A DNA stretch of 64,000 bases, from the NCBI RefSeq assembly GCF_018362975.1, contig NZ_CP074371.1, positions 3,720,001-3,784,000 on the forward strand. The letters are read 5' to 3'. Shown here in pieces: positions 1-8,526 of the stretch. Each line of letters begins with the position of its first letter. Position 1 is the stretch's first letter. The DNA is from Nocardia tengchongensis. Lineage in GTDB: Bacteria > Actinomycetota > Actinomycetes > Mycobacteriales > Mycobacteriaceae. The notes under the pieces are model-generated. The model did not search any database and was not told the origin of the DNA. It was given only the letters and a program-made list of their open reading frames with translations. Both the position numbers and the translations under genes were made by a program.

Positions 1-56
1 CGGTTCAGACTCGACAGTGCGCCAAGGACTTTCGCTTCGGGTTCGGTGAATGCCAT
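1..56 (-). CDS. Hypothetical protein, 5' end only
   Basis: Only the first 18 codons lie in the window; the gene continues past base 1. An ATG at 54-56 is preceded on the minus strand by a GGTGGTGAG-type ribosome binding site. It starts three bases after the stop of the small gene at 60-236, so the two are probably one operon. The visible N-terminus (MAFTEPEAKVLGALSSLN) matches no family I recognise. Confidence 0.5.
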   Translation of the reverse strand, partial: MAFTEPEAKVLGALSSLN

Positions 57-59
57 CGC

Positions 60-236
60 TCACCACCCTCTGCTGATCGGGGCGTAGGCGCGTGGCTGCT
101 CGGCCGCCAGTCGTGCTTGAATCTCGGCGACGGTGAGCCGCCTCGGCCGCTGAGTACGTTCTACGTCCGGCAGAGCATGGGCACTGAGGAAGAACAGCAC
201 TGGCGCGATGATGGTGGCGACAACGATGATTTCCAT
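60..236 (-). CDS. Small membrane-anchored hypothetical protein (58 aa)
   Basis: A short protein with one N-terminal hydrophobic segment (about residues 1-20) and a charged, arginine-rich C-terminal tail, so probably a single-span inner-membrane protein. I chose the internal ATG at 236 because GGAGA lies just upstream and the hydrophobic segment then starts at residue 2. An ATG further upstream at 278 would add 14 polar residues. It lies directly upstream of the partial gene at 1-56 and is divergent from the XRE regulator, which may control it. Function unknown. Confidence 0.5.
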   Translation of the reverse strand: MEIIVVATIIAPVLFFLSAHALPDVERTQRPRRLTVAEIQARLAAEQPRAYAPISRGW

Positions 237-306
237 GTCGGGTGTTCTCCATCTCCCTGGAACGGTGTTGGAGTGCACCCGACGCCAGGGTCTGGTGATC
301 GAACCG

Positions 307-367
307 ACGTCGGGGCATTCTGGAACATATGCCCGGCCGACGTGGTGAAGGGGTACGAACGTACCCC
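307..367. promoter_or_regulatory. Inverted repeats in the divergent XRE/membrane-protein promoter
   Basis: Two inverted repeats lie between the divergent genes. A perfect GGGGTAC-GAAC-GTACCCC occupies 350-367. A wider ACGTCGG (307-313) / CCGACGT (337-343) pair lies next to it. The first ends about 50 bases before the regulator's GTG, a usual place for an autoregulatory operator. That the XRE protein binds here is inference. Confidence 0.4.
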
Positions 368-417
368 CAATGCCATTACGCTGGCGATTATCGTCCCAGC
401 ACGAGGAGGTGGTCCCC

Positions 418-1644
418 GTGAGTGGTTCCGGAAGTCCCTCAGAGATCGGTCAGCGGGTTCGGCTGCATCGAGAACGTGTCGGTATGGCGCGGCCGGTGCT
501 GGCCGCTCAGGTCGGCCGGTCTGTCGAATGGCTGAAAGCCTTGGAAAATGGCCGGATTCAGCGGGCGCCTAGTCTCGAGTTGTTGTTGCGCATCGCCAGG
601 GTCCTCGATCTGGACGATCTCGCCACACTCACCGGAGACGAGCACGCGGTGCCGGTGACGGTGTTCGCCGGCGAGCGCCACGCGGCTCTCACCGATGTGC
701 AGGCCGCCCTGACCGACTACCGCATTACTCCCAGCGATCGGCCGGTCAGCATCGAGCATCTCAGTGAGCGCCTACGGAAGGCGTGGCGTATTCGCCATTC
801 CAGCCCGGACCACCGCTCGCAGCTGGGTGCACTGCTGCCCGGCTTGATCCGCGACGCCCAGACCGCGGCCCGCACCGCTGAAGACCGCCGCGCCGCGCGT
901 CGGACGCTGGCCGGTGTCTACCAACTGGCCGACTTCTACGTGGCCTACCAGCCCGCCCCCGAGCTGGTGTGGATGGTCGCCGACCGCGCCGTGAACGAAG
1001 GCTACGAGGCCGACGACCCCTACGTCATCGCCTGCAGTGCCTGGGCGATGGTGCAAGCCTTGCGTGACTCCGGGCGATGGGAGGAAGCAATCGTGCTGGC
1101 TCGCAACGCGATCGAACAGCTGACTCCCTACCTCGACCGCGCCGAGACACCCGACGACTGGCATGGCATCGCGGGCGCTCTGGGCTTCGAGATCGCCTAC
1201 GTCCACGGTCGGCGTGGACGGTCCAGCGACGCCTGGCGGGTCCTGGAACAGGCCGATAATGTCGCCCAAAAGCTCGGCCCCACATATCGGCACGTGCAGA
1301 CCAGCTTCTCCCAACCCGTAATGGCTGCGCACGCAACAACTCTCGGCGTGGAACTGCGTCAACCAGGCGAGGCGCTGCGCGCGGCCCGCTCCATCGACGC
1401 CGACCACATCGTCTCCGTGCCCCGTCGAGGCCGCCATCTCATCGAGGTCGCCCGCGCCTACATGCAACGCGACGAGGACACCGCGGCGCTCACGATGCTG
1501 GTCAAATCGGAGCAAACCGCGCCCGAGACGATCCGCTACAACGGGTTTGCCCGTGACATGCTTCGGGACCTGCTGAAGAAGCCACCCACCGGCATGCGCG
1601 ACGACGTGCGCGAACTGAGTCGGCGAGTGGGTATCCGCGGATAG
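418..1644 (+). CDS. XRE-family HTH regulator with long helical C-terminal domain
   Basis: A DNA-binding regulator of 408 residues. Residues about 7-65 form a helix-turn-helix of the Cro/C1 type (IGQRVRLHRERVGM, then VGRSVEWLKALENGR). The remaining ~340 residues are alanine/arginine-rich and helical, resembling the TPR-like sensor domains of similar actinobacterial regulators. The start is the GTG at 418, which has AGGAGG just upstream. An in-frame ATG at 370 lacks a binding site and would add an unrelated leader overlapping the palindrome at 350-367. It is divergent from the small membrane-protein gene. Ligand and regulon are unknown. Confidence 0.85.
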   Translation: MSGSGSPSEIGQRVRLHRERVGMARPVLAAQVGRSVEWLKALENGRIQRAPSLELLLRIARVLDLDDLATLTGDEHAVPVTVFAGERHAALTDVQAALTDYRITPSDRPVSIEHLSERLRKAWRIRHSSPDHRSQLGALLPGLIRDAQTAARTAEDRRAARRTLAGVYQLADFYVAYQPAPELVWMVADRAVNEGYEADDPYVIACSAWAMVQALRDSGRWEEAIVLARNAIEQLTPYLDRAETPDDWHGIAGALGFEIAYVHGRRGRSSDAWRVLEQADNVAQKLGPTYRHVQTSFSQPVMAAHATTLGVELRQPGEALRAARSIDADHIVSVPRRGRHLIEVARAYMQRDEDTAALTMLVKSEQTAPETIRYNGFARDMLRDLLKKPPTGMRDDVRELSRRVGIRG

Positions 1645-1699
1645 TGTGGCAACGCCTGTTCGTCACCACGATGCACTCAGTCTGTTGGCGGCGTTGCTC

Positions 1700-1906
1700 T
1701 CAGTCGACGACGGTCACGTAAAAGAACGTATTCGGCCAACGGATTTCGCGGGGCATATCTTCGTCCAGCCAGTCCTGCTCGACACCACCGTTGAGATGCC
1801 CGTCCCCTTCGCCCACAATCACACGCCATGTCCGAGGCTGAAGTTTGCCGATTACCCGACAGGGAAGGCTGTAGGGCACCCGGGATAGGTGGACTACGTA
1901 GCGCAT
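1700..1906 (-). CDS. Small hypothetical protein (68 aa)
   Basis: A 68-residue frame beginning MRYVVHLSRVPYS. Its codon pattern is plausible for a GC-rich genome and it lies 31 bases downstream of the 171-aa gene on the same strand, so the two may be co-transcribed. There is no signal peptide, membrane segment or recognisable motif. The opposite-strand frame at 1646-1888 is weaker. Function unknown. Confidence 0.5.
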   Translation of the reverse strand: MRYVVHLSRVPYSLPCRVIGKLQPRTWRVIVGEGDGHLNGGVEQDWLDEDMPREIRWPNTFFYVTVVD

Positions 1907-1937
1907 GGTGATCAGGCCTCTCTCACATGTCGGAGCG

Positions 1938-2453
1938 TCACAGCTCGGACCATGCGACCTCGAACCATGATGACGTTCGGCCGGCTATCAGCTGGAGGTG
2001 GAAGTCGGGGCCGTCATGCGTCCGATCCTCTTCGGGATCGGTGAGTTGACTGATGGTGCAGATGTAGTCGCCGTTGGGGAGTTCGATACTGGACCCGTAA
2101 ATGTCCTTGTCGTCGTCCACCGCGGAGTCAGCGAACTGGGCGGCCATGGTGACCGTGTCCAAATTGACGACGACCAGCTCACCTTGCGTCACGGTGATCG
2201 GGCCGGTGATTTGCCTGACGATCGGCAGCCGCGGATCCACCGGCGAATCCGAGAGGTCGATCCGCCATTGCTCCTCGCCGCCGGTTCCCCAGAGCAGTAC
2301 CGTCCGCTGCCGCATCTCCGATTCGACGCGCTCGAACAGCGCCTCCAAGGTCCAGTCCTCGCCCACGAACGACGTGTACGCGTGTGGGTCGACGAGACCG
2401 AGAAACCCCGAGTCATCGGTCATTTCGTCGATCCGATACTGAAGCTGCGCCAT
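1938..2453 (-). CDS. Hypothetical acidic protein (171 aa)
   Basis: An acidic soluble protein. The start is the ATG at 2453, preceded by a strong GGGGAGGA binding site; the open frame extends further upstream, but that part overlaps the divergent LLM gene and is not coding. It is rich in Asp/Glu with beta-strand-like stretches such as GELVVVNLDTVTMAAQF and no membrane segment. It probably forms a two-gene unit with the 68-aa gene downstream. I do not recognise the family. Acidic proteins of this type sometimes act as immunity or regulatory factors, but nothing here shows that. Confidence 0.7.
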   Translation of the reverse strand: MAQLQYRIDEMTDDSGFLGLVDPHAYTSFVGEDWTLEALFERVESEMRQRTVLLWGTGGEEQWRIDLSDSPVDPRLPIVRQITGPITVTQGELVVVNLDTVTMAAQFADSAVDDDKDIYGSSIELPNGDYICTISQLTDPEEDRTHDGPDFHLQLIAGRTSSWFEVAWSEL

Positions 2454-2576
2454 GCGGTAGTCCTCCCCGGATTGTTCACCGAACCATAGTGGGAAAGCGA
2501 TCTCGGCTGCACCGATGAATTTCGGGTGGGTGCGTCGTCGAAGCCTCTGGAGAGATCGAAAGACAGGAGTCCAGAG

Positions 2577-3383
2577 ATGACGAGGCCGTTTCGATTCGGG
2601 GTTGTTGCCCCGCTCAGGACCGACGTGCCGACGTGGCGGGATCGTGTGCGGCGCATTGCTGACAGTGGATACTCGACGCTGTTGGTGCCGGACTTCCCGC
2701 AGATGCAACCGGCGCCCGGACCTATGCTGGCCACCGTCGCGGCCTTGACCGACATGCGGGTCGGCAGCTGGGTGTATGCCTCGCCGTTGCGTCCGGCGTG
2801 GCTGACGGCGTGGGAAGCACACTCGCTGTCGCTGCTGACCGAAGGTCGGTTCGAGATGGGTATCGGGACCGGCAGGCCGGGGATCGAGGACGAGCTGCGC
2901 GATAAAGGGATGCCTGCGGTGCCGCCGCCGGGGGAGCGGCTGGAACAGATCCGCGAGACCGTCAGGGCGCTGCGGGAGTTCGACGGTCCCGACCGGCACA
3001 CGCCCGTGGCGATGGCCGTGCTCGGTCCGAAGGCTCAGGCGTTGGCGGCAGAGGTCGCGGACACGGTCACCTTCGTGCTGGGGGACCAGCCTCGGGGCGA
3101 AGTCGAGCGGTTGGCACGGGAGTTCCGCGCCACCGCGGATGTCGAACTCGCGCTCGCAGTGCCGGTTATCGGGGACACGGTCGCGCCGCACATGGCGCGC
3201 CCCGACACCGACACCGCTGCGCTGCACGCGGCGGACGCGATGACCGTACTTCCCGATGATCCGGCGGCAGCCATCGAGGAAATCCTGCGGCGACGGGAGG
3301 AGATCGGCTTCTCCTACTTCGTCTTCGGCGCCGATTTCGCCGAAAGGTTCGCGCCGGTCGTCGCCGAGCTCGCCGGACGGTAG
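2577..3383 (+). CDS. LLM-class (luciferase-like) F420/flavin-dependent oxidoreductase
   Basis: A cytoplasmic TIM-barrel oxidoreductase of about 268 residues. It opens with the typical FRFGVVAPL strand and carries the family's LLTEGRFEMGIGTGRPG segment (about residues 98-114), which contributes to cofactor binding. The start at 2577 follows an AGGAG. Actinobacterial members usually use F420H2 and reduce small organic substrates; the substrate cannot be read from sequence. It stands alone, divergent from the 171-aa gene. FMN instead of F420 is possible. Confidence 0.85.
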   Translation: MTRPFRFGVVAPLRTDVPTWRDRVRRIADSGYSTLLVPDFPQMQPAPGPMLATVAALTDMRVGSWVYASPLRPAWLTAWEAHSLSLLTEGRFEMGIGTGRPGIEDELRDKGMPAVPPPGERLEQIRETVRALREFDGPDRHTPVAMAVLGPKAQALAAEVADTVTFVLGDQPRGEVERLAREFRATADVELALAVPVIGDTVAPHMARPDTDTAALHAADAMTVLPDDPAAAIEEILRRREEIGFSYFVFGADFAERFAPVVAELAGR

Positions 3384-3492
3384 TCCGGGCGTTGTCGGCC
3401 GCTGGCAATGTCCGCTCATGCTCTATGCAAGGCATTTCGCGCCGGCCGATTGATGTCGGTGCGTGTGTCTATGTTCGGCTTGGGAGGGCATC

Positions 3493-3975
3493 ATGACTAT
3501 GGCCGAGATCGTGTACGAGACTGGGGATGCGACCGCACCCAGCACCACTGGACCAGCGGTCGTCGCGCATATCTGCAACGATCTCGGTCGGTGGGGTAAG
3601 GGCTTCGTCGTCGCCGTGTCGGCACGCTGGCCGCAACCCGAACGCGCCTACCGCGACTGGCACCGGCAACGTGATGCCAACGACTTCGCGCTGGGTGCGG
3701 TTCAATTCGTCCCCGTCGCGCCTGATCTGCACGTGGCCAACATGATCGGCCAACGCGGCATCCGCCCCAGCGCGGGCAATCCGCCGATCCGCTACGACGC
3801 TGTCGATCAGAACCTGAGCAAATTAGCCGATTTCGCATCCTTGTCGAATGCGTCGGTGCACATGCCGCGTATCGGGTGCGGGCTAGCCGGTGGAACGTGG
3901 GATCGGATCGAACCGCTCATCACGGATCACCTGTCCAGCCGCGGCATTACTGTCGTGGTTTACGACCTGGAATGA
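3493..3975 (+). CDS. Macro-domain protein (Appr-1''-p processing family)
   Basis: A stand-alone macro domain of 160 residues. The ADP-ribose-binding features are visible: GDAT near the N-terminus, VAHICNDLGRWGKGF (the NxxGxxGxG-like loop, about residues 26-40) and the C-terminal MPRIGCGLAGGTW loop (about residues 126-138). Such proteins bind ADP-ribose and may remove ADP-ribose from proteins or the phosphate from ADP-ribose-1''-phosphate. The start ATG at 3493 follows GGGAGG; an upstream in-frame ATG has no binding site. Its 3' end overlaps the convergent Ddn-like gene by 29 bases. Confidence 0.85.
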   Translation: MTMAEIVYETGDATAPSTTGPAVVAHICNDLGRWGKGFVVAVSARWPQPERAYRDWHRQRDANDFALGAVQFVPVAPDLHVANMIGQRGIRPSAGNPPIRYDAVDQNLSKLADFASLSNASVHMPRIGCGLAGGTWDRIEPLITDHLSSRGITVVVYDLE

Positions 3976-4402
3976 CCGCGGGGGTCAGCAGGACCAGCGG
4001 GATTTCGCGAGTGGTGCCCTGCTGATAGGCGGCGTAGACGTCATATTTCGCGGTCACTTTCGGCCATAGTTCGGCCCGTTCCGCCGCGGTCGCTATCCGG
4101 GCGGTCATGCGTTGGCGGGGGCCGCTGCGGAACGAGACGTCGACCTCGGGCCGGTCTCGCAGGTTGAGATACCACGCCGGGTGGGCCGGGCCGCCGCCGC
4201 GGGATGCCACCACGATGATCGTGTCGCCGTCTACCAGCGGGGAGGTGAGCATCACCGTGTGTGGGCGTCCTGACTTCCGGCCGATTGTGGTCAGTTCCAG
4301 CGACGGCATGCCGCTGAAGGAGTTGCCCAACTTTCCGCCGGTGGCTCGGAGCAGGCCGCGGTGGGCGATGTTCATTGCCTTCAAGGCCAGGTTGGGTGGC
4401 AA
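3947..4402 (-). CDS. Ddn-type F420-dependent nitroreductase family protein
   Basis: A split-beta-barrel enzyme of 151 residues in the deazaflavin-dependent nitroreductase family. The diagnostic stretch is ELTTIGRKSGRPHTVMLTSP, followed by the HPAWYLNLRDRPEVDV block, both part of the F420 site in this family. I place the start at a TTG (4402) because AGGAG precedes it at proper spacing; an ATG at residue 10 is the alternative. The family reduces quinones or nitro compounds with F420H2. The gene is convergent with, and overlaps, the macro-domain gene. Confidence 0.85.
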   Translation of the reverse strand: MPPNLALKAMNIAHRGLLRATGGKLGNSFSGMPSLELTTIGRKSGRPHTVMLTSPLVDGDTIIVVASRGGGPAHPAWYLNLRDRPEVDVSFRSGPRQRMTARIATAAERAELWPKVTAKYDVYAAYQQGTTREIPLVLLTPAVIPGRKPRQ

Positions 4403-4530
4403 GGGGGCTCCTGTGTCGAGGTTCGGTCGGTCGGCGAGCCGGCCGAGTACACGGCACAAGGCAATCAGGCCGGCCGAGTCGCGGAATTGGAGAAACGCGA
4501 CAGCCTGGACTCGGGCGCTACTGTCGAGGT

Positions 4531-5484
4531 GTGTCGTTGACTGGGGAGTTTGCGCCGATCGAGCCGTACGCCAGCGGGATGCTTCCGGTGGGTGATGGGC
4601 ATGAAATCTATTGGGAGGCATCCGGGAATCCGGACGGGAAGCCCGCGCTGTATCTGCACGGTGGGCCTGGCGGGGGTATGGGGGCCGGCTATCGTCGGCG
4701 GTTCGATCCCGAGAAGTATTTGATTGTCGGGTTCGAGCAGCGTGGTTGCGGTCGTAGTCGACCACTGGCCGAGCCCGACGTGGTCGCGTTGGCTACCAAC
4801 ACCACTCGGCATCTGATCGCCGATATCGAGGCGTTGCGCGGGCATCTCGGTGTTCGGCAATGGCTGATCAATGGTGTGTCGTGGGGGACCACGTTGGCGC
4901 TGGCGTATGCGCAGGCACATCCGGGGAGAGTCAGTGAATTGGTTTTGATGGCGACGACATTGACCACGCCGGATGCGGTCGAGTGGATCACCGAGACGGT
5001 GGGGTGCCTGTTTCCTGTCGAATGGGATGCCTTCCGTACCGCGTCCGGTGCGAGCCCCGGTCAGCGCCTCGTCGACGCCTACTACGAAATGCTCACCGGT
5101 CCTGACGAACAGACTCGGGCACGGGCGGTGGATGCCTGGGCGGCGTGGGAGGACGCTCACGTCTCTCTCGGACAGACAACCTCGGCCGGCCATCATGATC
5201 CGTTGTGGCAGCAGACGTTTGTCGTTTTGACGGTGCACTACTGGAAGCACGCAGCCTTCCTCGGGGCTTCCGAGCTGCGTGACAAGATGTCCGCGCTGTC
5301 CGGCATCCCCGCGGTGCTGATCCAGGGCAAGCTCGACGTGAGCGGTCCCGCGGCTGCGGCGTGGGATCTGCACAAGGCCTGGCCCGGAAGCAGATTCGTG
5401 CTGATCGAGGACGAAGGTCATGGCGGCCCGAAGATGGTCCAGGAGATGATCGAGGCCATCGCCGAATTCGGTGACAAGCACTGA
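4531..5484 (+). CDS. pip: Prolyl iminopeptidase / alpha-beta hydrolase
   Basis: An alpha/beta hydrolase of about 317 residues, the usual length of bacterial prolyl aminopeptidases, which release N-terminal proline from peptides in the cytoplasm. The family start IEPYASGMLPVGDGHEIYWE, the oxyanion segment HGGPGGG (about 43-49), the nucleophile elbow GVSWG (Ser about 117), an Asp in QGKLDVSGP and a late EDEGHGG histidine complete the triad. The elbow is GVSWG rather than the commoner GGSWG. The start is uncertain between GTG 4531 and TTG 4537, since GAGG fits the TTG better. A strong terminator follows. Confidence 0.85.
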   Translation: MSLTGEFAPIEPYASGMLPVGDGHEIYWEASGNPDGKPALYLHGGPGGGMGAGYRRRFDPEKYLIVGFEQRGCGRSRPLAEPDVVALATNTTRHLIADIEALRGHLGVRQWLINGVSWGTTLALAYAQAHPGRVSELVLMATTLTTPDAVEWITETVGCLFPVEWDAFRTASGASPGQRLVDAYYEMLTGPDEQTRARAVDAWAAWEDAHVSLGQTTSAGHHDPLWQQTFVVLTVHYWKHAAFLGASELRDKMSALSGIPAVLIQGKLDVSGPAAAAWDLHKAWPGSRFVLIEDEGHGGPKMVQEMIEAIAEFGDKH

Positions 5485-5490
5485 ACAATG

Positions 5491-5526
5491 CCGATGGCCG
5501 GACCCGGGTTCGGGTCCGGCCATCGG
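5491..5526. terminator. Bidirectional hairpin terminator
   Basis: A perfect 16-bp stem (5491-5506 and 5511-5526, CCGATGGCCGGACCCG and its complement) with a GGTT loop. It sits between the convergent iminopeptidase and Sap/GAP genes and can serve both. There is no U-tract, as is common in actinobacteria. Confidence 0.8.
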
Positions 5527-5535
5527 CACCAGGGC

Positions 5536-6186
5536 TCAGAAGCCGGTGACGCCCTTGGCGAGGGCGGTGGTGCCCATCACCATGAACACCACGGCGATCA
5601 CCGTGTGGTTGTGCGCCTGGAGCCAGTTCTTCAGGCCGGCCAGCGCGCCTCGCAGTTGGTTCGCCGCGACGGCGTAGCCGCCGACGGGGACGACCACCGA
5701 GGCCGCGCCCAAGAGGACGAACGCGGTTATCGCCACCGCGTTTCCGGCGGGGTTCAAGCCCGCGGTGCCGATCGTGACGCCCGCCGTGAGGCACAGGAGC
5801 AGGTTCTTCGGGTTCAGCACGGACAGCAGCACGCCCAGGCCCGCGGCCTTGGCGACGCCCAACTCGTCGATGGCCGTCATCCATGCCGGGATCGAATCGT
5901 CTGCGCGGCTGCGCCATTGGCGGACGGCGATGACGACCAGCAGCAGACCCATCGCGATCTTGATCACCGAGGCGGCGGTGGAGGGCTGGCTCGCCGAACT
6001 CATCAGGCCGGCGGCGGCCGCGGCCGTCACCAGGCCGGTGACCGTCAGGATGCCTGTCACCCAACCGAGCGCGAAACCCACGCTGGCCCGCTTCGCGTTG
6101 ACGGACAGCAGCATGAGGATCGCCGCGACCACCGGAATCGGGGACAGCGCGACGCCGATGGCCAGGGGGAGCAGGTCACCGATCAT
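5536..6186 (-). CDS. GAP/Sap-family integral membrane protein (LysE-like exporter fold)
   Basis: A 216-residue protein with about six hydrophobic segments. It opens LLPLAIGVALSPIPVVAAIL, the pattern of the actinobacterial Sap (sulfolipid-1-addressing / GPL-addressing) family, which is related to LysE exporters and helps move lipids or small molecules across the membrane. The NPKNLLLC segment in the middle is also typical. Its ATG overlaps the stop of the 335-aa gene (ATGA), so it is the last gene of the DyP operon. A role in exporting or importing a DyP substrate or product is inference. Confidence 0.75.
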   Translation of the reverse strand: MIGDLLPLAIGVALSPIPVVAAILMLLSVNAKRASVGFALGWVTGILTVTGLVTAAAAAGLMSSASQPSTAASVIKIAMGLLLVVIAVRQWRSRADDSIPAWMTAIDELGVAKAAGLGVLLSVLNPKNLLLCLTAGVTIGTAGLNPAGNAVAITAFVLLGAASVVVPVGGYAVAANQLRGALAGLKNWLQAHNHTVIAVVFMVMGTTALAKGVTGF

Positions 6187-7190
6187 TTCATCGCCGCGAG
6201 ATTGCGCCAGAAGTTGGCGAGGCTGTCGGTGCCGCCGAACAAGGTGGTGAAGTTGGTGGAGTCGGCCATGACGATGTCGCCGGCGCGAACATCGTTGGGC
6301 GGCAACCACAGCAGCGTATTGAACTCGGTGTTGCCCGCCTCGATGAACGGGTGCGGGCGCGACAGTTCGATGGGCTGACGGGCCAGCAGGCGCACCGAAT
6401 CACCCTCGGGCTCGGTCAGTTCGTAGTGCGGCAGGTGCGGGTGGAAATTGAAGGTGGTGACGTTGTCGAGCAGGTGCGGGGTGTCGAGATCGCGGAAAGC
6501 GGTGAGCGGCGCGATCGAACGGGTGCCCTCCACGACCGCGGGACGCAGGCCGTAGACGTTGTGGACCGGCACGTTCAAGGCGGACATCAACGACCGGGTG
6601 TACGCGCCGAAACGCTGCTGACGCGGCACCAGCGGATCACCATGGTGCTCGAACTCCACCTGCCGCTGCTTCAGATCATCGGTGAAACCGACATCGTGGT
6701 GCGGGGCCAGCAGCAGGCAGGTGCCCTCCCGCTGCAGCCACTGCTGGATGGCGGCGATCTCCTCCGGCGCCGCCGCCTCCTGCGCGAGCAGGTGATCGAG
6801 GCCGAACACCAGCAGCGTGTCGGTGTCGGCGAGAATGCGCTCGTCGATGGGCTGCTTGTAGCCGGCCTGATCGATGCGCTGGAACACCGCCACCGGATGC
6901 CCGGTCACCTCACCGGCCACCCGCTGGAAGTCGAGGGTGGAGCGGTGGAACAACTCCAGGGTGCCCGCGATGCCCTGCAGGAAATGCGCGGCATCGTATT
7001 CGGGGGTCTCGTAGGCGGGCCAGGCGACCTGCCGCACCTCGGTCATGGTGGAGAAACGGTTGTCCAGTTCGGCCGTATTCCGCTGCGACTCCCAGGGATA
7101 GCTCCACGACCAGTAGATGCTGATACGGCGTTTACCCGGAGTGTAGGGACGGTCCACGTGGGACTGATTGTAGGTGCGTGCCGAGCTCAT
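6183..7190 (-). CDS. Conserved hypothetical protein with GATase1/ThuA-like core (335 aa)
   Basis: A soluble 335-residue protein of unknown function. A central segment (about residues 120-165, including TDTLLVFGLDHLLAQ and EGTCLLLAPHHDVGF) resembles the flavodoxin-like beta-alpha core of ThuA/GATase1 proteins. This likeness is my judgement, and no clear nucleophile Cys is present. Several His residues cluster near APHHD and NFHPHLPHY, which could bind metal or heme. Both ends overlap its neighbours by ATGA (DyP peroxidase upstream, membrane protein downstream), so it almost certainly acts with them. Confidence 0.7.
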   Translation of the reverse strand: MSSARTYNQSHVDRPYTPGKRRISIYWSWSYPWESQRNTAELDNRFSTMTEVRQVAWPAYETPEYDAAHFLQGIAGTLELFHRSTLDFQRVAGEVTGHPVAVFQRIDQAGYKQPIDERILADTDTLLVFGLDHLLAQEAAAPEEIAAIQQWLQREGTCLLLAPHHDVGFTDDLKQRQVEFEHHGDPLVPRQQRFGAYTRSLMSALNVPVHNVYGLRPAVVEGTRSIAPLTAFRDLDTPHLLDNVTTFNFHPHLPHYELTEPEGDSVRLLARQPIELSRPHPFIEAGNTEFNTLLWLPPNDVRAGDIVMADSTNFTTLFGGTDSLANFWRNLAAMK

Positions 7191-8521
7191 GCTGCTGCCT
7201 CACTGTCGGGGAGAGTGGTCAGATAGCGCAGGGCCCGCAGCCCTGGCAGGAAGAAGTACGCGCCGCCTGCGACGGTGGTGAACGCCGGCATGCCCTTGAT
7301 CGTCTTGCGAATCGGGCGCTTCGGAATCTTGTATTCCAAAGTGCCGTCCTGGTTCCCGATGATCGGATCGCGCTCATTGCCCAGCTCGTGGAACGTCGTG
7401 TCGTTGACCCACACGTTCTGGGCGAACTCGAACTGGCGCACCAGGCTCGCGCACAAGATGAACGCCGCGATACCGCGGTCCGCGCCGTCGTCGGGCACGC
7501 CCTCCGGCAGATGCGGGCCGTAGGTGGCGCCACGGCGAATCATGCGGTGGCGCTTCATGTTCACGCCGGTATCGCGCGGATTCATGCGGCGGATGTGCGA
7601 GCCGAGCGGCACCGCGTAGCCGTGCGGATCCATCTGCTTGTAGTCGAAATCGTTGTTGCGCGACATGTCCGCGCCCAACTCCGGATCGTCGGCCTCGGGG
7701 GCCAGGACCAGGGGCGCGCCACTGCGCCAACGGCCCATCAACTTCGCCGCCACCAGCTCCTGCTCCTCGACGGTGTCGCCGTGCTCGGCCAGGAAATCGC
7801 GGAATTTGCCCACGTGCTCGCGCAGCCGGCGGTACGCCATGAACGTGCCGTTGCGGGAAAGCAGCTCGGGCCGAGGCAGATTCGTCGGCGGACCCTTCTC
7901 GTCGTCGTAGCCGAGAATGAACTCCCCGGCCTTCAGCGGCGCACCACTGCCGGGGGTGGGCTCCTCGCCCGAGTCCTCGATCACCGGCTGCGACAGGCGA
8001 TCCCGGTAACCGAAGTGGTCGTGCGCGTAGCCGAACGGCGGCAACGCTTCCAGATCCAGTGACGACAGCACCGTCACGCCCGGGCAGGTGGCCAGCAGCT
8101 CGTTGTGCTCGGCCACCCGTTGGTCGCGGTCGGCGGCGCTGCGGGCGAAGAGGATGACGATCGCGTGCAGATCGTCACCGGCGGTGCCATCGACCCACCG
8201 GTCGGGATGATTGGCCCCGGTATCACCCAGGATCTCGGCCCGGGTGGCCATGCCCTGCCGGAACTCCTCCGGGAAACTCGCCAGCTCCTCCGCCGGGACG
8301 CCCAGGGCGCGCAGGCCGTTCCAGGTGAAAGCCACTGACACCCAATGCTTGTCGGTGTCCACCGACTCCTGCAGGTCCGCCACCGAGGGCACCCGCTCGG
8401 TCATCGCGGCCAGCCAGGCCCGCGCCCCGGCGGCATCGGCGAACGACAGGAACTCGTAGCGCCCGGTCAGCGCGGGCACCCGGGTCAACAGAATGTGCTG
8501 GATATCGTCGAATTCGAGCAT
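7187..8521 (-). CDS. DyP-type heme peroxidase
   Basis: A dye-decolourising peroxidase of 444 residues that oxidises phenolic, dye-like or other bulky substrates with H2O2. Family features appear in order: WVDGTAGDDLHAIV, the GEFILGYDDEKG segment, RNGTFMAYRRLREH, the proximal heme-ligand region GSHIRRMNPRD, the distal arginine region in RHRMIRRGATYGP, and a C-terminal FTTVAGGAYFFLPG. No Tat or Sec signal is visible, unlike many secreted DyPs, so the enzyme is probably cytosolic. It lies five bases after the 186-aa gene and overlaps the 335-aa gene by ATGA. Confidence 0.92.
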   Translation of the reverse strand: MLEFDDIQHILLTRVPALTGRYEFLSFADAAGARAWLAAMTERVPSVADLQESVDTDKHWVSVAFTWNGLRALGVPAEELASFPEEFRQGMATRAEILGDTGANHPDRWVDGTAGDDLHAIVILFARSAADRDQRVAEHNELLATCPGVTVLSSLDLEALPPFGYAHDHFGYRDRLSQPVIEDSGEEPTPGSGAPLKAGEFILGYDDEKGPPTNLPRPELLSRNGTFMAYRRLREHVGKFRDFLAEHGDTVEEQELVAAKLMGRWRSGAPLVLAPEADDPELGADMSRNNDFDYKQMDPHGYAVPLGSHIRRMNPRDTGVNMKRHRMIRRGATYGPHLPEGVPDDGADRGIAAFILCASLVRQFEFAQNVWVNDTTFHELGNERDPIIGNQDGTLEYKIPKRPIRKTIKGMPAFTTVAGGAYFFLPGLRALRYLTTLPDSEAAA

Positions 8522-8526
8522 GAGCG

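Noticed and set aside
1646..1888. Plus-strand open frame of 80 residues after the XRE gene
   Set aside because: No ribosome binding site, no family features, and poorer codon pattern than the minus-strand frame at 1700-1906.
1938..3419. A 493-residue minus frame covering the LLM gene
   Set aside because: The upstream two thirds are antisense to the LLM oxidoreductase; the strong ribosome binding site at ATG 2453 marks the true start.
4465..5529. Minus-strand frame of 354 residues opposite the iminopeptidase
   Set aside because: The plus strand carries a full alpha/beta hydrolase with catalytic residues; the minus frame is a GC-bias shadow.
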